From contig NZ_JAAABJ010000641.1 in assembly GCF_009904105.1 (NCBI RefSeq), positions 1 through 64,000 of the forward strand: a DNA stretch of 64,000 bases, read 5' to 3'. Under the pieces are notes generated by a model. It was not told the DNA's origin and ran no database searches. It was given only the letters and a program-made list of their open reading frames with translations. Shown one piece after another: positions 17,180 through 25,988 of this stretch (its first letter is position 1; each line of letters begins with the position of its first letter). Source of the stretch: Elizabethkingia argenteiflava (GTDB lineage: Bacteria; Bacteroidota; Bacteroidia; Flavobacteriales; Weeksellaceae). The position numbers and the translations under genes are program-made.

Positions 17180-19444
17180 TTATGATCCTTGTTGTTTGAT
17201 GAGATTCAGAGCAGATCCTGCTTTAAACCATCCAATTTGTCCTGCGTTATAAGTATGATTTGCCAAAATAATATCTTTGGATCCATCTGCATGTACGATC
17301 TCTATTTGTAGGGCTTTTTCCGGAGCAAATTGATCTAAATCTAAGAAATTGAAGGTGTCGTCTTCCATAATTTTATCATAGTCATCCTTGTTAGCAAATG
17401 TTAAAGCTAACATACCCTGCTTTTTGAGGTTGGTTTCATGAATACGGGCGAAAGATTTTACCAGTACTGCTCTTACACCCAAATGTCTAGGTTCCATGGC
17501 GGCGTGCTCTCTGGAAGAGCCTTCTCCATAATTTTCATCGCCTACTACAATGGTGGGCACATTGGAAGCTTTGTAAGTTCTCGCAGAAGCGGGAACTTCC
17601 ATAAATTCACCCGTTAATTGATTTTTAACCTTATTGGTTTCCATACTGTAGGCATTTACGGCACCGATTAACATATTGTTAGAAATGTTATCGAGGTGAC
17701 CTCTATATTTTAACCAAGGTCCTGCCATAGAAATATGGTCGGTAGTACATTTGCCAAAAGCTTTAATTAATAATTTGGCTCCTGTTATATTTTTACCATC
17801 CCATGGCTTAAATTCTTCTAATAGTTGAAGGCGATCAGAATCCGGAGATACCATCACATTCACTGAGGAACCATCCTTAGCAGGGGCTATATATCCCGCA
17901 TCTTCTACATCAAAACCTTTAAGTGGGAGTTCATATCCTTGTGGTTCATCTAGTATTACTTCCTCTCCTTCTTTATTGATCAGTTTATCTTTTCGTGGGT
18001 CAAAATCTAATCTTCCGGCTATGGCAAGTGCTGTTACAATTTCAGGGGAGCCTACAAAGGCATAGGTATTAGGGTTGCCATCAGCTCTTTTTGAAAAGTT
18101 TCTGTTAAAAGAGTGAACAATTGTATTTTTCTCTTGTTTTTCTGATCCTTCGCGTGCCCATTGGCCGATACAAGGGCCGCATGCATTTGCAAACACCTTA
18201 CCTCCAATTTTAGAGAAAGTATCTAAAAGTCCATCTCTTTCTACCGTGTAGCGTACCAATTCGGACCCCGGAGTAATGGTGTATTCTGCCGCGGCAACTA
18301 ATCCTTTTTCGATGGCCTGATTGGCAATTGAAGCGGCTCTTGAGATATCTTCATAAGAAGAGTTGGTGCAAGAGCCTATCAGCCCCACTTCCACTTTTGT
18401 AGGCCATCCATTTTTCTGAGCAATCTCTTTGATTTTGGATATAGGCGTATAGAGATCCGGGGTAAAAGGACCGTTTAATGCAGGTTCTAATTCATCTAGA
18501 TTGATTTCGATAAGTTGATCGTAGTATTGAGCAGGATCATTGTATACCTCTTGGTCAGCTCTTAGGTGATGGGCAATGGCTTCTGCTCCGGTAGCTACAT
18601 CTTCTCTACCAGTAGCTTTTAGGTATTTAGCCATATTGCTGTCAAAAGCAAAGATGGAGGTAGTAGCGCCAATCTCTGCACCCATGTTACAGATGGTTCC
18701 TTTTCCAGTACACGAAAGAGATTCTGCTCCCTCTCCAAAATATTCAACAATAGCTCCTGTACCTCCTTTTACGGTCAATATCCCCGCAACTTTTAGAATA
18801 ACATCTTTAGGAGAGCACCATCCGCTTAATTTACCCGTGAGTTTGATTCCGATCATCTTCGGGAATTTAAGTTCCCATGGCATACCCGCCATTACATCTA
18901 CCGCATCTGCACCGCCTACGCCAATGGCGATCATACCTAAACCTCCAGCATTTGGAGTGTGGGAGTCGGTTCCGATCATCATCCCTCCTGGGAAAGCATA
19001 ATTTTCTAAAACAACTTGGTGAATAATACCCGCACCTGGCTTCCAAAAGCCAATACCATATTTATTAGAAACGGATTGAAGAAATTGATAAACTTCATTA
19101 TTTTTACTTTCAGCTTGCTGAAGATCTTTGTCTGCTCCAACTCTTGCCTGGATAAGGTGGTCTGCGTGTACAGTAGAAGGTACAGCTACTTTTTTCTTGC
19201 CTGCTTGCATAAATTGCAATAAAGCCATTTGTGCGGTAGCATCCTGCATGGCAACTCTATCCGGAGCAAAATCTACGTAAGATTCACCGCGCTTGAAAGA
19301 TGCGGGAGTTTGCGTTGAAAATAAGTGGGAACATAAAATTTTCTCTGAATAGGTGAGAGGCCTTCCCATAAACGCTCTTGCTGCATTTACTCTATTTTCA
19401 AAATCAGAATAAACGCTTTTGATCATATCCAAATCAAAGGTCAT
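17180..19444 (-). CDS. acnA: Aconitate hydratase
   Basis: 754 residues, close to the mitochondrial-type aconitase found in Bacteroidetes. It interconverts citrate and isocitrate in the TCA cycle. The [4Fe-4S] cluster ligands are seen in [14 protein letters not shown] and ACGPCIGQW; the swivel domain motif [19 protein letters not shown] is present near the C-terminus. Monocistronic, with its own -7 box and terminator. The name acnA is by convention; this clade is distinct from AcnB. Confidence 0.95.
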   Translation of the reverse strand: MTFDLDMIKSVYSDFENRVNAARAFMGRPLTYSEKILCSHLFSTQTPASFKRGESYVDFAPDRVAMQDATAQMALLQFMQAGKKKVAVPSTVHADHLIQARVGADKDLQQAESKNNEVYQFLQSVSNKYGIGFWKPGAGIIHQVVLENYAFPGGMMIGTDSHTPNAGGLGMIAIGVGGADAVDVMAGMPWELKFPKMIGIKLTGKLSGWCSPKDVILKVAGILTVKGGTGAIVEYFGEGAESLSCTGKGTICNMGAEIGATTSIFAFDSNMAKYLKATGREDVATGAEAIAHHLRADQEVYNDPAQYYDQLIEINLDELEPALNGPFTPDLYTPISKIKEIAQKNGWPTKVEVGLIGSCTNSSYEDISRAASIANQAIEKGLVAAAEYTITPGSELVRYTVERDGLLDTFSKIGGKVFANACGPCIGQWAREGSEKQEKNTIVHSFNRNFSKRADGNPNTYAFVGSPEIVTALAIAGRLDFDPRKDKLINKEGEEVILDEPQGYELPLKGFDVEDAGYIAPAKDGSSVNVMVSPDSDRLQLLEEFKPWDGKNITGAKLLIKAFGKCTTDHISMAGPWLKYRGHLDNISNNMLIGAVNAYSMETNKVKNQLTGEFMEVPASARTYKASNVPTIVVGDENYGEGSSREHAAMEPRHLGVRAVLVKSFARIHETNLKKQGMLALTFANKDDYDKIMEDDTFNFLDLDQFAPEKALQIEIVHADGSKDIILANHTYNAGQIGWFKAGSALNLIKQQGS

Positions 19445-19508
19445 ATGCTAAAAGTTTTTTATACGTTAACACCCTCAACTCGTCTTTATTTTAAAAGTTG
19501 AGAGCACA

Positions 19509-19516
19509 CAAAATTA
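19509..19516 (-). promoter_or_regulatory. -7 promoter box of aconitase
   Basis: TAATTTTG on the minus strand, a perfect TAnnTTTG. The predicted leader is about 60 nt. Confidence 0.55.
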
Positions 19517-19691
19517 CGAATTATATATTGTCTTTTAGAGGATATATAATTTAGAATGCTTATAAATATAATAAAAAAAGTCTATTTTTTACTATATTTA
19601 CCACCCAAATAGCACTCTTAGCCTTTATTATAAAGGAGAATGAGCGGTTTTGGCAACAACTTGGTATATAGATATTTATTGTGAACAAGAG

Positions 19692-20078
19692 ATGAGACTA
19701 ATTTTTAAAGATCGTTTTATGTTTAGATTATCGATGCTGTTGCTGTTAGGGGTAAGCATTTATGTTTTCTATCGCTATAATCCAGAGAATAATGATTTTT
19801 TTTGGAAATGTCCTTTCAGGCAGATCACGGGTTATGATTGCCCAGGTTGTGGTAGCCAGCGGGCATTACATGCGTTGTTACATGGAAATTTGAAGTTGGC
19901 ATTTTCTTATAATGCCTTGTTTGTAATGGGACTTGCCTATTTGGCTATGGGTTGGTTAGTGCAATCTCCAGCTGGAGCCGCAAAGTTTCCCAAATTAAGA
20001 AGTCTCTGGTTCAGTCAGAAAACGATTGTGATTCTCTTGGGTGTAATTATTATTTTTGGAGTGGCTAGAAATTTATAA
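19692..20078 (+). CDS. DUF2752 membrane protein
   Basis: 128 residues from the ATG at 19692. The DUF2752 core C40-P...GYDCPGCGSQRALHALLHGNL carries three Cys (40, 50, 53); three hydrophobic helices are visible at about 13-27, 72-87 and 110-126. Function unknown for the family. A TTG extension to 19650 is possible but less likely. A 14-codon frame with a good AAGGAG (19640-19684) ends just upstream and might couple translation. Confidence 0.8.
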   Translation: MRLIFKDRFMFRLSMLLLLGVSIYVFYRYNPENNDFFWKCPFRQITGYDCPGCGSQRALHALLHGNLKLAFSYNALFVMGLAYLAMGWLVQSPAGAAKFPKLRSLWFSQKTIVILLGVIIIFGVARNL

Positions 20079-20138
20079 ATTATAAAATCCTATCAATACA
20101 TAAAAGTGTCGAATAAGTTTCTATTAATAAAAGGCATA

Positions 20139-20870
20139 ATGAATAAGTTTTTCTCTTCACTATTCACTGTGGCAAGTTTCTTATGGGTATATGCAGGGCC
20201 CGCAAAAGAAATTGGAGGTTTTCCAGTCGAAAAAACGATGCCTCCTGATAAGCCTATACCAGAATTAATACCCTTTTTTAAAAATGGTAAATTTGGATAT
20301 ATAAATATTTTTCGAAAGGTAGTTATTCCACAAAAATTTGATTTAGCGCTGTTTTTTAAAGAGGACTGTAACTTGTTACAAGCGGCCGATCATAGATTAA
20401 GAAAGTTTGGTTCTATGGACTATGCTACAGTGGAGATTAATGGTGTTGCTTATAGAATTAATCGTGAAGGGAAGATCGTATATCGATATAGGGCTTATGA
20501 TTTGGGACGGTGTATAACAGAGGTTCAAATTCCCGCTTATATCACCTATGAGGATATGACCGGACATTATGGATTGGCAAAAAAGGATGGTTTAGGTTTG
20601 GCCGATACCTCACAGGTTTATATTCCGGCTCAATATCAATATTTATACGTAATGGATTCTGAGGATATTGATGACCCGATGATTATCGCTATCCGAAATA
20701 ATAAATACGGTGTAATCGATAAGCATAATAATATTGTGATAGATTTTAAGTATGAGGACATTAAAAAAAATCTCTCTTGGAAGGAGGCTCATTTATTTGA
20801 GGTCAGCAAAGATGGACGCCGATATTTCTTTATGGATAAGCGTTCTAATATTTATTCCTATTCTTATTAA
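20139..20870 (+). CDS. WG-repeat-containing exported protein
   Basis: 243 residues from the ATG at 20139, which gives a clean signal peptide (MNKFFSSLFTVASFLWVYAG); a GTG 33 nt upstream is the alternative. Two WG-type repeats are clear: FFKNGKFGYINIFRKVVIPQKFD near the start of the mature part and RNNKYGVIDKHNNIVIDFKYED near the end. Such repeats form beta-sheet modules of unknown role. No partner gene points to a function. Confidence 0.75.
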   Translation: MNKFFSSLFTVASFLWVYAGPAKEIGGFPVEKTMPPDKPIPELIPFFKNGKFGYINIFRKVVIPQKFDLALFFKEDCNLLQAADHRLRKFGSMDYATVEINGVAYRINREGKIVYRYRAYDLGRCITEVQIPAYITYEDMTGHYGLAKKDGLGLADTSQVYIPAQYQYLYVMDSEDIDDPMIIAIRNNKYGVIDKHNNIVIDFKYEDIKKNLSWKEAHLFEVSKDGRRYFFMDKRSNIYSYSY

Positions 20871-20889
20871 AAAATAATATTTTTTGTTT

Positions 20890-20897
20890 TAGCTTTG
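20890..20897 (+). promoter_or_regulatory. -7 promoter box upstream of the TPP riboswitch
   Basis: TAGCTTTG, a perfect TAnnTTTG, 13 nt before the riboswitch's first conserved bases, which is the right place to start its transcript. Confidence 0.6.
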
Positions 20898-20907
20898 TAA
20901 TGTTTAA

Positions 20908-20975
20908 AAAGGGGTGCCTTAATGGGCTGAGAAGATACCCTCTGAACCTGGGCAGGTTATGCTGCCAAGGGAATT
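20908..20975 (+). ncRNA. TPP (THI-box) riboswitch
   Basis: All conserved blocks are present in order: GGGGTGCC (20911-20918), GGCTGAGA (20925-20932), ATACCC, CTGAACCTG, a P4/P5 stem formed by GGCAG...CTGCC and the closing AAGGGAA. It lies 60 nt upstream of a TonB-dependent receptor. A downstream AGCCC (20994-20998) can pair with the GGGCT (20924-20928) of the conserved core, giving a possible switch between ligand-bound and unbound folds. Confidence 0.95.
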
Positions 20976-21035
20976 TAAGTGTACAAAGGCTTTAGCCCGT
21001 ATTGATGCATCCTTTTATTCTTTAATTATATTAGA

Positions 21036-23144
21036 ATGAAAGGAATATTTTTTTTATCCGTCTTTAGTCCGGCTGTATTTAGTTTTGCTCAGCAACAAAA
21101 AGACAGTATTTACGAAATTGATGAGGTGAAGGTGGTAAAGAAACTGCCCATTACCACCCAGGTGATTAAGATAGAAAAAAAGATTCAAAGAAAGAATCTG
21201 GGGCAGGATTTACCTTATTTGTTAAAGAATGAAACAGGCGTAGAGTCTACTTCAGATGCAGGGAATGCGATAGGTTATACCAGTCTTAGAATTCGGGGGG
21301 TTGATGGTAGTCGTATTAATGTTATGCTGAATGGGGTTCCTTATAATGATAGTGAATCTCAAAGCAGTTTTTTTGTAAATATGGCCGATGTTACCTCTTC
21401 TGCTTCTCATGTTATTATTCAGCGTGGTGTAGGAACTTCTTCCAATGGTACCGCATCTTTTGGGGCAAGTCTAAATATTATCACCCGCGACCCCGAAAAA
21501 CGAGCATATTTTTCTACACAAAATTCTGTAGGTTCATTTAGTACCCATAAACATTCTTTTGAAATAGGTACAGGCAGTCTTATGGAGGGTAAATTATCTT
21601 GGATGGGACGCTATTCGATTATTAAATCAGATGGTTATATTGATCGTGCAGCTTCGGATCTCAGCTCCTATAATTTTTTAGTTCTTTATCAAGCCGGAAA
21701 TACTAAAATCAGATTTCAAAGTTTCGGAGGAAAAGAAAAAACTTATCAGGCTTGGCAGGGCCTCTCCAGGGAGCAATATCAGCGTAATCCTCGATACAAT
21801 ACCGCGGGTGAGATCTATGATAAACAGGGGAAGGTGACAGGGTTTTATGATAATGAAACCGATAATTATCAACAAAGACATTACCACTGGCTATGGCAAC
21901 AGCGTTTTAGTGATCAGTGGAATTTCAATACAACGCTTTACTACACCCGTGGTTTAGGCTATTATGAAAATTATAAATCCAATGAAAAACTCAGTAAATA
22001 TGGGATATCGCCTTTTATAAAGGGTAGCGACACCATTTCCAAAGCTGATGTGATTCGCAGAAAATGGCTGGATAATGATTTCTATGGTCTGGTCTCAGAG
22101 TTAAACGGGCGCTTTCGTCGTTGGGATCTTAATTTTGGATTAATTGTAAATCAGTATGAGGGCAGACATTATGGTCAAGTCATAAAGGCTCAGTATGTTG
22201 CTGATATTGCTTTACCTTATGAGTACTATAGAAATAAGGCTACTAAGAATGAGGCTTCTAGTTATGCCAAGGCTTTATATCGGTTGGGCAAACTTCAAAT
22301 ATTTGCCGACTTACAACTTCGCAATATTCATTACCATTCCAATATTATAAAGGCTAGTGCAGGAGAAACCCCGTTTTTTAATGAAAAATATATGTTTTTT
22401 AACCCTAAGTTAGGGGTTAACTACTCTTTGAAGGAGGGGACATTTTATCTCTCCTATGCTCAGGCTCATCGAGAGCCTGCCCGCGGTGACATCTTGAATA
22501 ATCCAGACGTGAGACCAGAAATTCTGCATGATTTTGAGTGGGGATATAATAAAGATTTTGGTGATTTATCGCTCTCCGCGAACACTTATTATATGCTATA
22601 TAAAGATCAGTTGATTCTTACGGGAACACTCAATGATGTAGGGGCAGCCTTACGTCAGAATATACCGAACAGCTATCGTGTTGGGCTTGAACTGGGGGGA
22701 AGCTATGTTTTTACCGAAAAATTTAATGCCTTGATGAATGTTAGCTTTAGTCAGAATAAAAATAGAAACTATATTGTTAACATTTCAAAGGGCGAGATTA
22801 AAAATTTAGGAACTACCAATATCTCATTTTCACCTAGTTTTATGGGCAATATTACTTTGAATTATTTACCTATAAAAGATTTGCAACTCTCCTGGGTGAA
22901 TAAGAAAGTGGGATCTCAATATTTAGATAACTCACAATCGGCAGAACAAAAGTTAAAACCCTATTATTTATCAGATTTTATAGCGAGTTATCATGTGGTC
23001 GTAGGAAAAATTGAGATAGACTGTAGTTTGTTGGTTAATAATTTATTCAATTATAAATATACGAACAACGGTTATGTAGGACCATATTATTATGCACAGG
23101 CAGGAACTAATTTATTAGCTGGAATAGCCTTAAAATTTTATTAA
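21036..23144 (+). CDS. TonB-dependent receptor under TPP control, probable thiamine (or precursor) transporter
   Basis: 702 residues with a signal peptide (ending SFAQQ). The plug (about 50-160) has DLPYLLKNETGVESTSDAG, IRGVDGSRINVMLNGVP and IIQRGVGTSSNGTASFGAS; the rest is a beta-barrel ending in an aromatic residue (ALKFY). The riboswitch in its leader is strong evidence for a role in thiamine or thiamine-precursor import across the outer membrane. No other thi gene is adjacent, so inner-membrane transport must be encoded elsewhere. Confidence 0.9.
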   Translation: MKGIFFLSVFSPAVFSFAQQQKDSIYEIDEVKVVKKLPITTQVIKIEKKIQRKNLGQDLPYLLKNETGVESTSDAGNAIGYTSLRIRGVDGSRINVMLNGVPYNDSESQSSFFVNMADVTSSASHVIIQRGVGTSSNGTASFGASLNIITRDPEKRAYFSTQNSVGSFSTHKHSFEIGTGSLMEGKLSWMGRYSIIKSDGYIDRAASDLSSYNFLVLYQAGNTKIRFQSFGGKEKTYQAWQGLSREQYQRNPRYNTAGEIYDKQGKVTGFYDNETDNYQQRHYHWLWQQRFSDQWNFNTTLYYTRGLGYYENYKSNEKLSKYGISPFIKGSDTISKADVIRRKWLDNDFYGLVSELNGRFRRWDLNFGLIVNQYEGRHYGQVIKAQYVADIALPYEYYRNKATKNEASSYAKALYRLGKLQIFADLQLRNIHYHSNIIKASAGETPFFNEKYMFFNPKLGVNYSLKEGTFYLSYAQAHREPARGDILNNPDVRPEILHDFEWGYNKDFGDLSLSANTYYMLYKDQLILTGTLNDVGAALRQNIPNSYRVGLELGGSYVFTEKFNALMNVSFSQNKNRNYIVNISKGEIKNLGTTNISFSPSFMGNITLNYLPIKDLQLSWVNKKVGSQYLDNSQSAEQKLKPYYLSDFIASYHVVVGKIEIDCSLLVNNLFNYKYTNNGYVGPYYYAQAGTNLLAGIALKFY

Positions 23145-23204
23145 TTCTTATCTGAATTTCTCTGGAGATTAATCATGCTTTACAGAAAAATGATAACGTT
23201 AAAA

Positions 23205-23228
23205 CCCCTTATAGGGGCTGGAAGCCCC
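23205..23228. repeat. Two mutually exclusive GC-rich hairpins
   Basis: CCCC-TTATA-GGGG (23205-23217) and GGGGCT-GGA-AGCCCC (23214-23228) share the same GGGG, so only one can form at a time. They lie 60 nt after the receptor stop. There is no T-run directly after them, so terminator function is uncertain. Confidence 0.45.
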
Positions 23229-23425
23229 CTAATCAGAGTTTAAAAAATTTTGATGAAATTGGAGATTGCTCCCTTGAGGATACTTACTAGCACATTTCAG
23301 CTTGGCCATTTTTATTGCTCTTGGGTGAACATTCTATATTTTAGTAATTGCTTACAGTCTAATATAATCGCACTAAAAAAGGGGTATATCGCTCTTTTTA
23401 ATGGTGGTACATTTCTATTTTAGAA

Positions 23426-23433
23426 TAGTTTTG
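23426..23433 (+). promoter_or_regulatory. Orphan -7 box in the intergenic region
   Basis: TAGTTTTG, a perfect TAnnTTTG with no gene directly downstream. A near copy of its context (TAATTTTG followed by TGTGAGT) is at 23589-23596. Confidence 0.35.
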
Positions 23434-23486
23434 TGTGAAGTTTTTTGTATAAGATACCCCAAAATGTATTTAAATTACAGAAAGGT

Positions 23487-23570
23487 TTTTATGGCCCCCA
23501 GTATATAGCTTATGTTAGGGGGGATAAATTGTCTATGATCATTTGAGATAAATTTTATCTCAGATGATTA
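23487..23570 (+). ncRNA. Candidate structured small RNA (two adjacent hairpins)
   Basis: Hairpin 1 (23487-23528) pairs TTTAT and CCCCC with GGGGG and ATAAA. Hairpin 2 has 17-nt arms (23536-23552 and 23554-23570) with two mismatched or wobble positions around the core GAGATAAA/TTTATCTC. Together with the orphan promoter box at 23426 this could be a transcript of about 135 nt. There is no match to a known RNA family that I recognise. Confidence 0.3.
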
Positions 23571-23710
23571 ATCTTATAGATTAAATAGTAATTTTGTGTG
23601 AGTGAAAAAATGTTGTACATTCAGAATCAGTAATCTAGAGGAATAGAGGGAAACTTATATTAAAGATTTTTATTTTTTATATCCTTTTTTGCTATCCTGT
23701 AATAAAATAA

Positions 23711-23718
23711 TAAATTTG
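23711..23718 (+). promoter_or_regulatory. -7 box immediately before the HU-CCDC81 gene
   Basis: TAAATTTG with a TTTG -33 box at 23688-23691 (19-nt spacer). Only 6 nt separate the box from the ATG, so the mRNA should be leaderless or nearly so. Confidence 0.65.
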
Positions 23719-23724
23719 CCCATC

Positions 23725-24375
23725 ATGAATATTGCACAGCAAATCATACACGATTTACAAAACCACAAGAAGGTAGAACTTTCGGGCTTAGGTACATTGA
23801 GTCTGCTTATTAAGCATGCAGAGGTGGATGAAAAAAAGGGCAAAATACTCCCTCCTAAACAAGAAATTGTATTTTTAGCAGATAAAAAAAATGTAGAGAA
23901 CACCTATACTCATTATGCTCATGCATGGTTAAAAAAGTTATTCTTAGGTGAGCAGGTGGAGGTCCAAGGCCTGGGGAGTTGGGTAAAGAGGGGAGAAGAT
24001 ATTGTTTTCATTCCAGAAGAAGAAATTTCTGATAGCGCTTTTTATGGTCTTGAGGAGATTCCACTTTCTAAGATCACACGGATTAAAAAAAGTACAGGGG
24101 TCAATGCGCCTTCTGAATATAGGCTTTATAAGTCTTTATTATGGGTTTTGTTCTTGATCATATTGATAGCGGGAATTGTCTATTTAGGAATAAACAATAG
24201 AAAGCAAATCTTTGGGAAAGTTTCATTTTTAAGGGAAGTTCCTAATAAGATCAAAGTAATTACAAACAAAGTGTTACCTCTTAAAAAGCAACAGGTAGCA
24301 GTCCCGCAAAAAAAAGATAGCCTAAAACACGATTCACTACATAAAGCAAGCCAGCACTCGAATTTAAAAAAGTAA
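23725..24375 (+). CDS. HU-CCDC81-type DNA-binding-like protein with a transmembrane segment
   Basis: 216 residues from the ATG at 23725. Residues 1-110 look like the tandem prokaryotic HU-like (CCDC81) domain: MNIAQQIIHDLQNHKKVELSGLGTL, then a second GLGSWVKRG unit. A single membrane helix lies at about 137-155 (KSLLWVLFLIILIAGIVYLG), followed by a Lys-rich tail. Many relatives carry a C-terminal SPOR domain for septal peptidoglycan; here the protein ends without one. An upstream in-frame ATG at 23689 precedes the promoter box and is rejected. The thioesterase gene follows after 7 nt. Confidence 0.75.
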   Translation: MNIAQQIIHDLQNHKKVELSGLGTLSLLIKHAEVDEKKGKILPPKQEIVFLADKKNVENTYTHYAHAWLKKLFLGEQVEVQGLGSWVKRGEDIVFIPEEEISDSAFYGLEEIPLSKITRIKKSTGVNAPSEYRLYKSLLWVLFLIILIAGIVYLGINNRKQIFGKVSFLREVPNKIKVITNKVLPLKKQQVAVPQKKDSLKHDSLHKASQHSNLKK

Positions 24376-24382
24376 AGAAAGA

Positions 24383-24904
24383 ATGAAGAAGAAAAAAAAA
24401 GCGTCAGAGTCATTAACTTTAATGACCAATATCGTATTGCCCAATGAGACCAACTCTTTGCGCAATCTTTTCGGAGGAGAATTACTATCTCGAATGGATA
24501 GGTGTGCTTCCATATCTGCCTCCCGACATAGTGAAAGAAGAGTGGTAACGGCTTCGGTAAATCATGTTTCCTTTAATGAACCTATCCCAGAGGGAAGTGT
24601 AGTGGTCTTAGAATCTAAAGTATCGCGTGCCTTTTCCACTTCTATGGAAGTATATGTGGATGTGTGGTTGGACGATCCTATTCATAGGAAAAAGATACAT
24701 ACCAATACTGGGATCTATACTTTTGTCGCCGTAGATCAATTTAATAAGCCCGTTCCGGTAGCCGAACTTCAACCGGAAACTCAAGAAGAACAAGAGCGCT
24801 ATAAAGCTGCTTTGAGAAGAAAAGAGCTCAGTCTGATCCTATCGGGCAGGATGAAACCTACAGAATCTATAGAACTAAAAAAACTTTTCGCTGGAGAAGC
24901 CTAA
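24383..24904 (+). CDS. Acyl-CoA thioesterase (hotdog fold, YciA/ACOT type)
   Basis: 173 residues. The hotdog core has NSLRNLFGGELLSRMDRCASISASRHS with the catalytic region near Asp39, and VTASVNHVSFNEPIPEGSVVVLESKV. It hydrolyses acyl-CoA; chain-length preference is not evident. It is preceded by the HU-CCDC81 gene with 7 nt between them and followed by a long imperfect hairpin. Confidence 0.9.
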   Translation: MKKKKKASESLTLMTNIVLPNETNSLRNLFGGELLSRMDRCASISASRHSERRVVTASVNHVSFNEPIPEGSVVVLESKVSRAFSTSMEVYVDVWLDDPIHRKKIHTNTGIYTFVAVDQFNKPVPVAELQPETQEEQERYKAALRRKELSLILSGRMKPTESIELKKLFAGEA

Positions 24905-24979
24905 GAGAGAGTTTAAGTGTATAGCAAGAGGAGATTATTAACACTACTTTTTCTCCTCGGCTATAGTTTAGATTCTCTT
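24903..24979 (+). repeat. Long imperfect hairpin between thioesterase and dehydrogenase genes
   Basis: Three perfectly paired blocks in register: AAGAGA/TCTCTT, TATAGC/GCTATA and GAGGAG/CTCCTC, separated by short internal loops, with a 19-nt apical loop. No clear T-run follows, so it may be a processing or attenuation element rather than a simple terminator. Confidence 0.5.
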
Positions 24980-25013
24980 ATTGCTGGTGTTAATTAAAAA
25001 AAAGATTTTTTAG

Positions 25014-25958
25014 ATGTCTCAACCTTTAATACTTTTACTTGATAAAAACCACCCCCTTATCGTCGATCAACTTTTAGCCGCAGGCTTTAAGGTGGAAGAG
25101 GATTATACTTCATCTTATGAGGAGATAAGATTAAAAATACATCTTTATAAGGGGATTATTCTTCGCAGTCGTATTCCCATTGATCAGCAAATTTTAAAAG
25201 CTGCTAAGAAATTGAAGTTTGTGGCCCGCGTAGGTGCAGGCATGGAAAATATAGATATTGAGACGGCTACAGCACTGGGAATCAACTTGATCAACTCTCC
25301 TGAGGGGAATAGAGACTCCGTTGCAGAACACGTACTGGGGATGCTTCTTATATTAATGAACCGTTTATTTATTGCTTCTGAACAAGTCAAGAGAGGTATT
25401 TGGTTACGAGAAGAAAATCGTGGGGATGAGCTTATGGGGAAAACTTTCGGAATCATCGGTTATGGGAATATGGGTAAAGCAGTAGCGAAAAGATTGGCAG
25501 GTTTTGGAGTAAAAAAAGTTATTTTTTATGATATTCTGCCCGGACTGGGAGATGAATATGCTCAGCAGGTGGACTTGGAGACTTTACAGCAGGAAGCTGA
25601 TATTATAAGTTTACATACTCCCCAAACCCCTAAAACCCACTATTTGATAGATGAAGCCTTTATTCAGGACATGAAGAAAAATTTTTATCTGGTCAATACA
25701 GCCAGGGGGAAAAATGTGAACACAGCTGCTCTCGTTAGAGGATTGAAATCTGGCAAGGTAAAAGCGGCTTGTTTAGATGTGTTGGAATATGAAAATGCCT
25801 CTTTTGAGAATGTGCAAGCGATTGAAAATAAAGACCTTAATTACCTTCTAGATTCAGATAAAGTAATTGTGACCCCTCATATTGCTGGTTGGACCGTTCA
25901 AAGTAAAATTAAATTAGCACAGTTTATTGTGAATAAGATATTACAATTAAATATATAA
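25014..25958 (+). CDS. D-isomer-specific 2-hydroxyacid dehydrogenase
   Basis: 314 residues. The NAD-binding motif GIIGYGNMGKAVAKRL is at about 144-159; catalytic Arg in LVNTARGKNVN (about 226-236), and the late His in VTPHIAGWT. It resembles the catalytic part of phosphoglycerate dehydrogenase without an ACT domain. Whether it is SerA-like or another 2-hydroxyacid enzyme cannot be decided here; no serine-pathway gene is adjacent. Confidence 0.88.
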   Translation: MSQPLILLLDKNHPLIVDQLLAAGFKVEEDYTSSYEEIRLKIHLYKGIILRSRIPIDQQILKAAKKLKFVARVGAGMENIDIETATALGINLINSPEGNRDSVAEHVLGMLLILMNRLFIASEQVKRGIWLREENRGDELMGKTFGIIGYGNMGKAVAKRLAGFGVKKVIFYDILPGLGDEYAQQVDLETLQQEADIISLHTPQTPKTHYLIDEAFIQDMKKNFYLVNTARGKNVNTAALVRGLKSGKVKAACLDVLEYENASFENVQAIENKDLNYLLDSDKVIVTPHIAGWTVQSKIKLAQFIVNKILQLNI

Positions 25959-25988
25959 TTTACCGTTCTTATTAATTAAAGGATATTT

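Noticed and set aside
18576-19001. Plus-strand frame of 141 codons inside acnA
   Set aside because: Antisense shadow of a well-conserved enzyme; Pro/Ser/Ala-rich with no domain.
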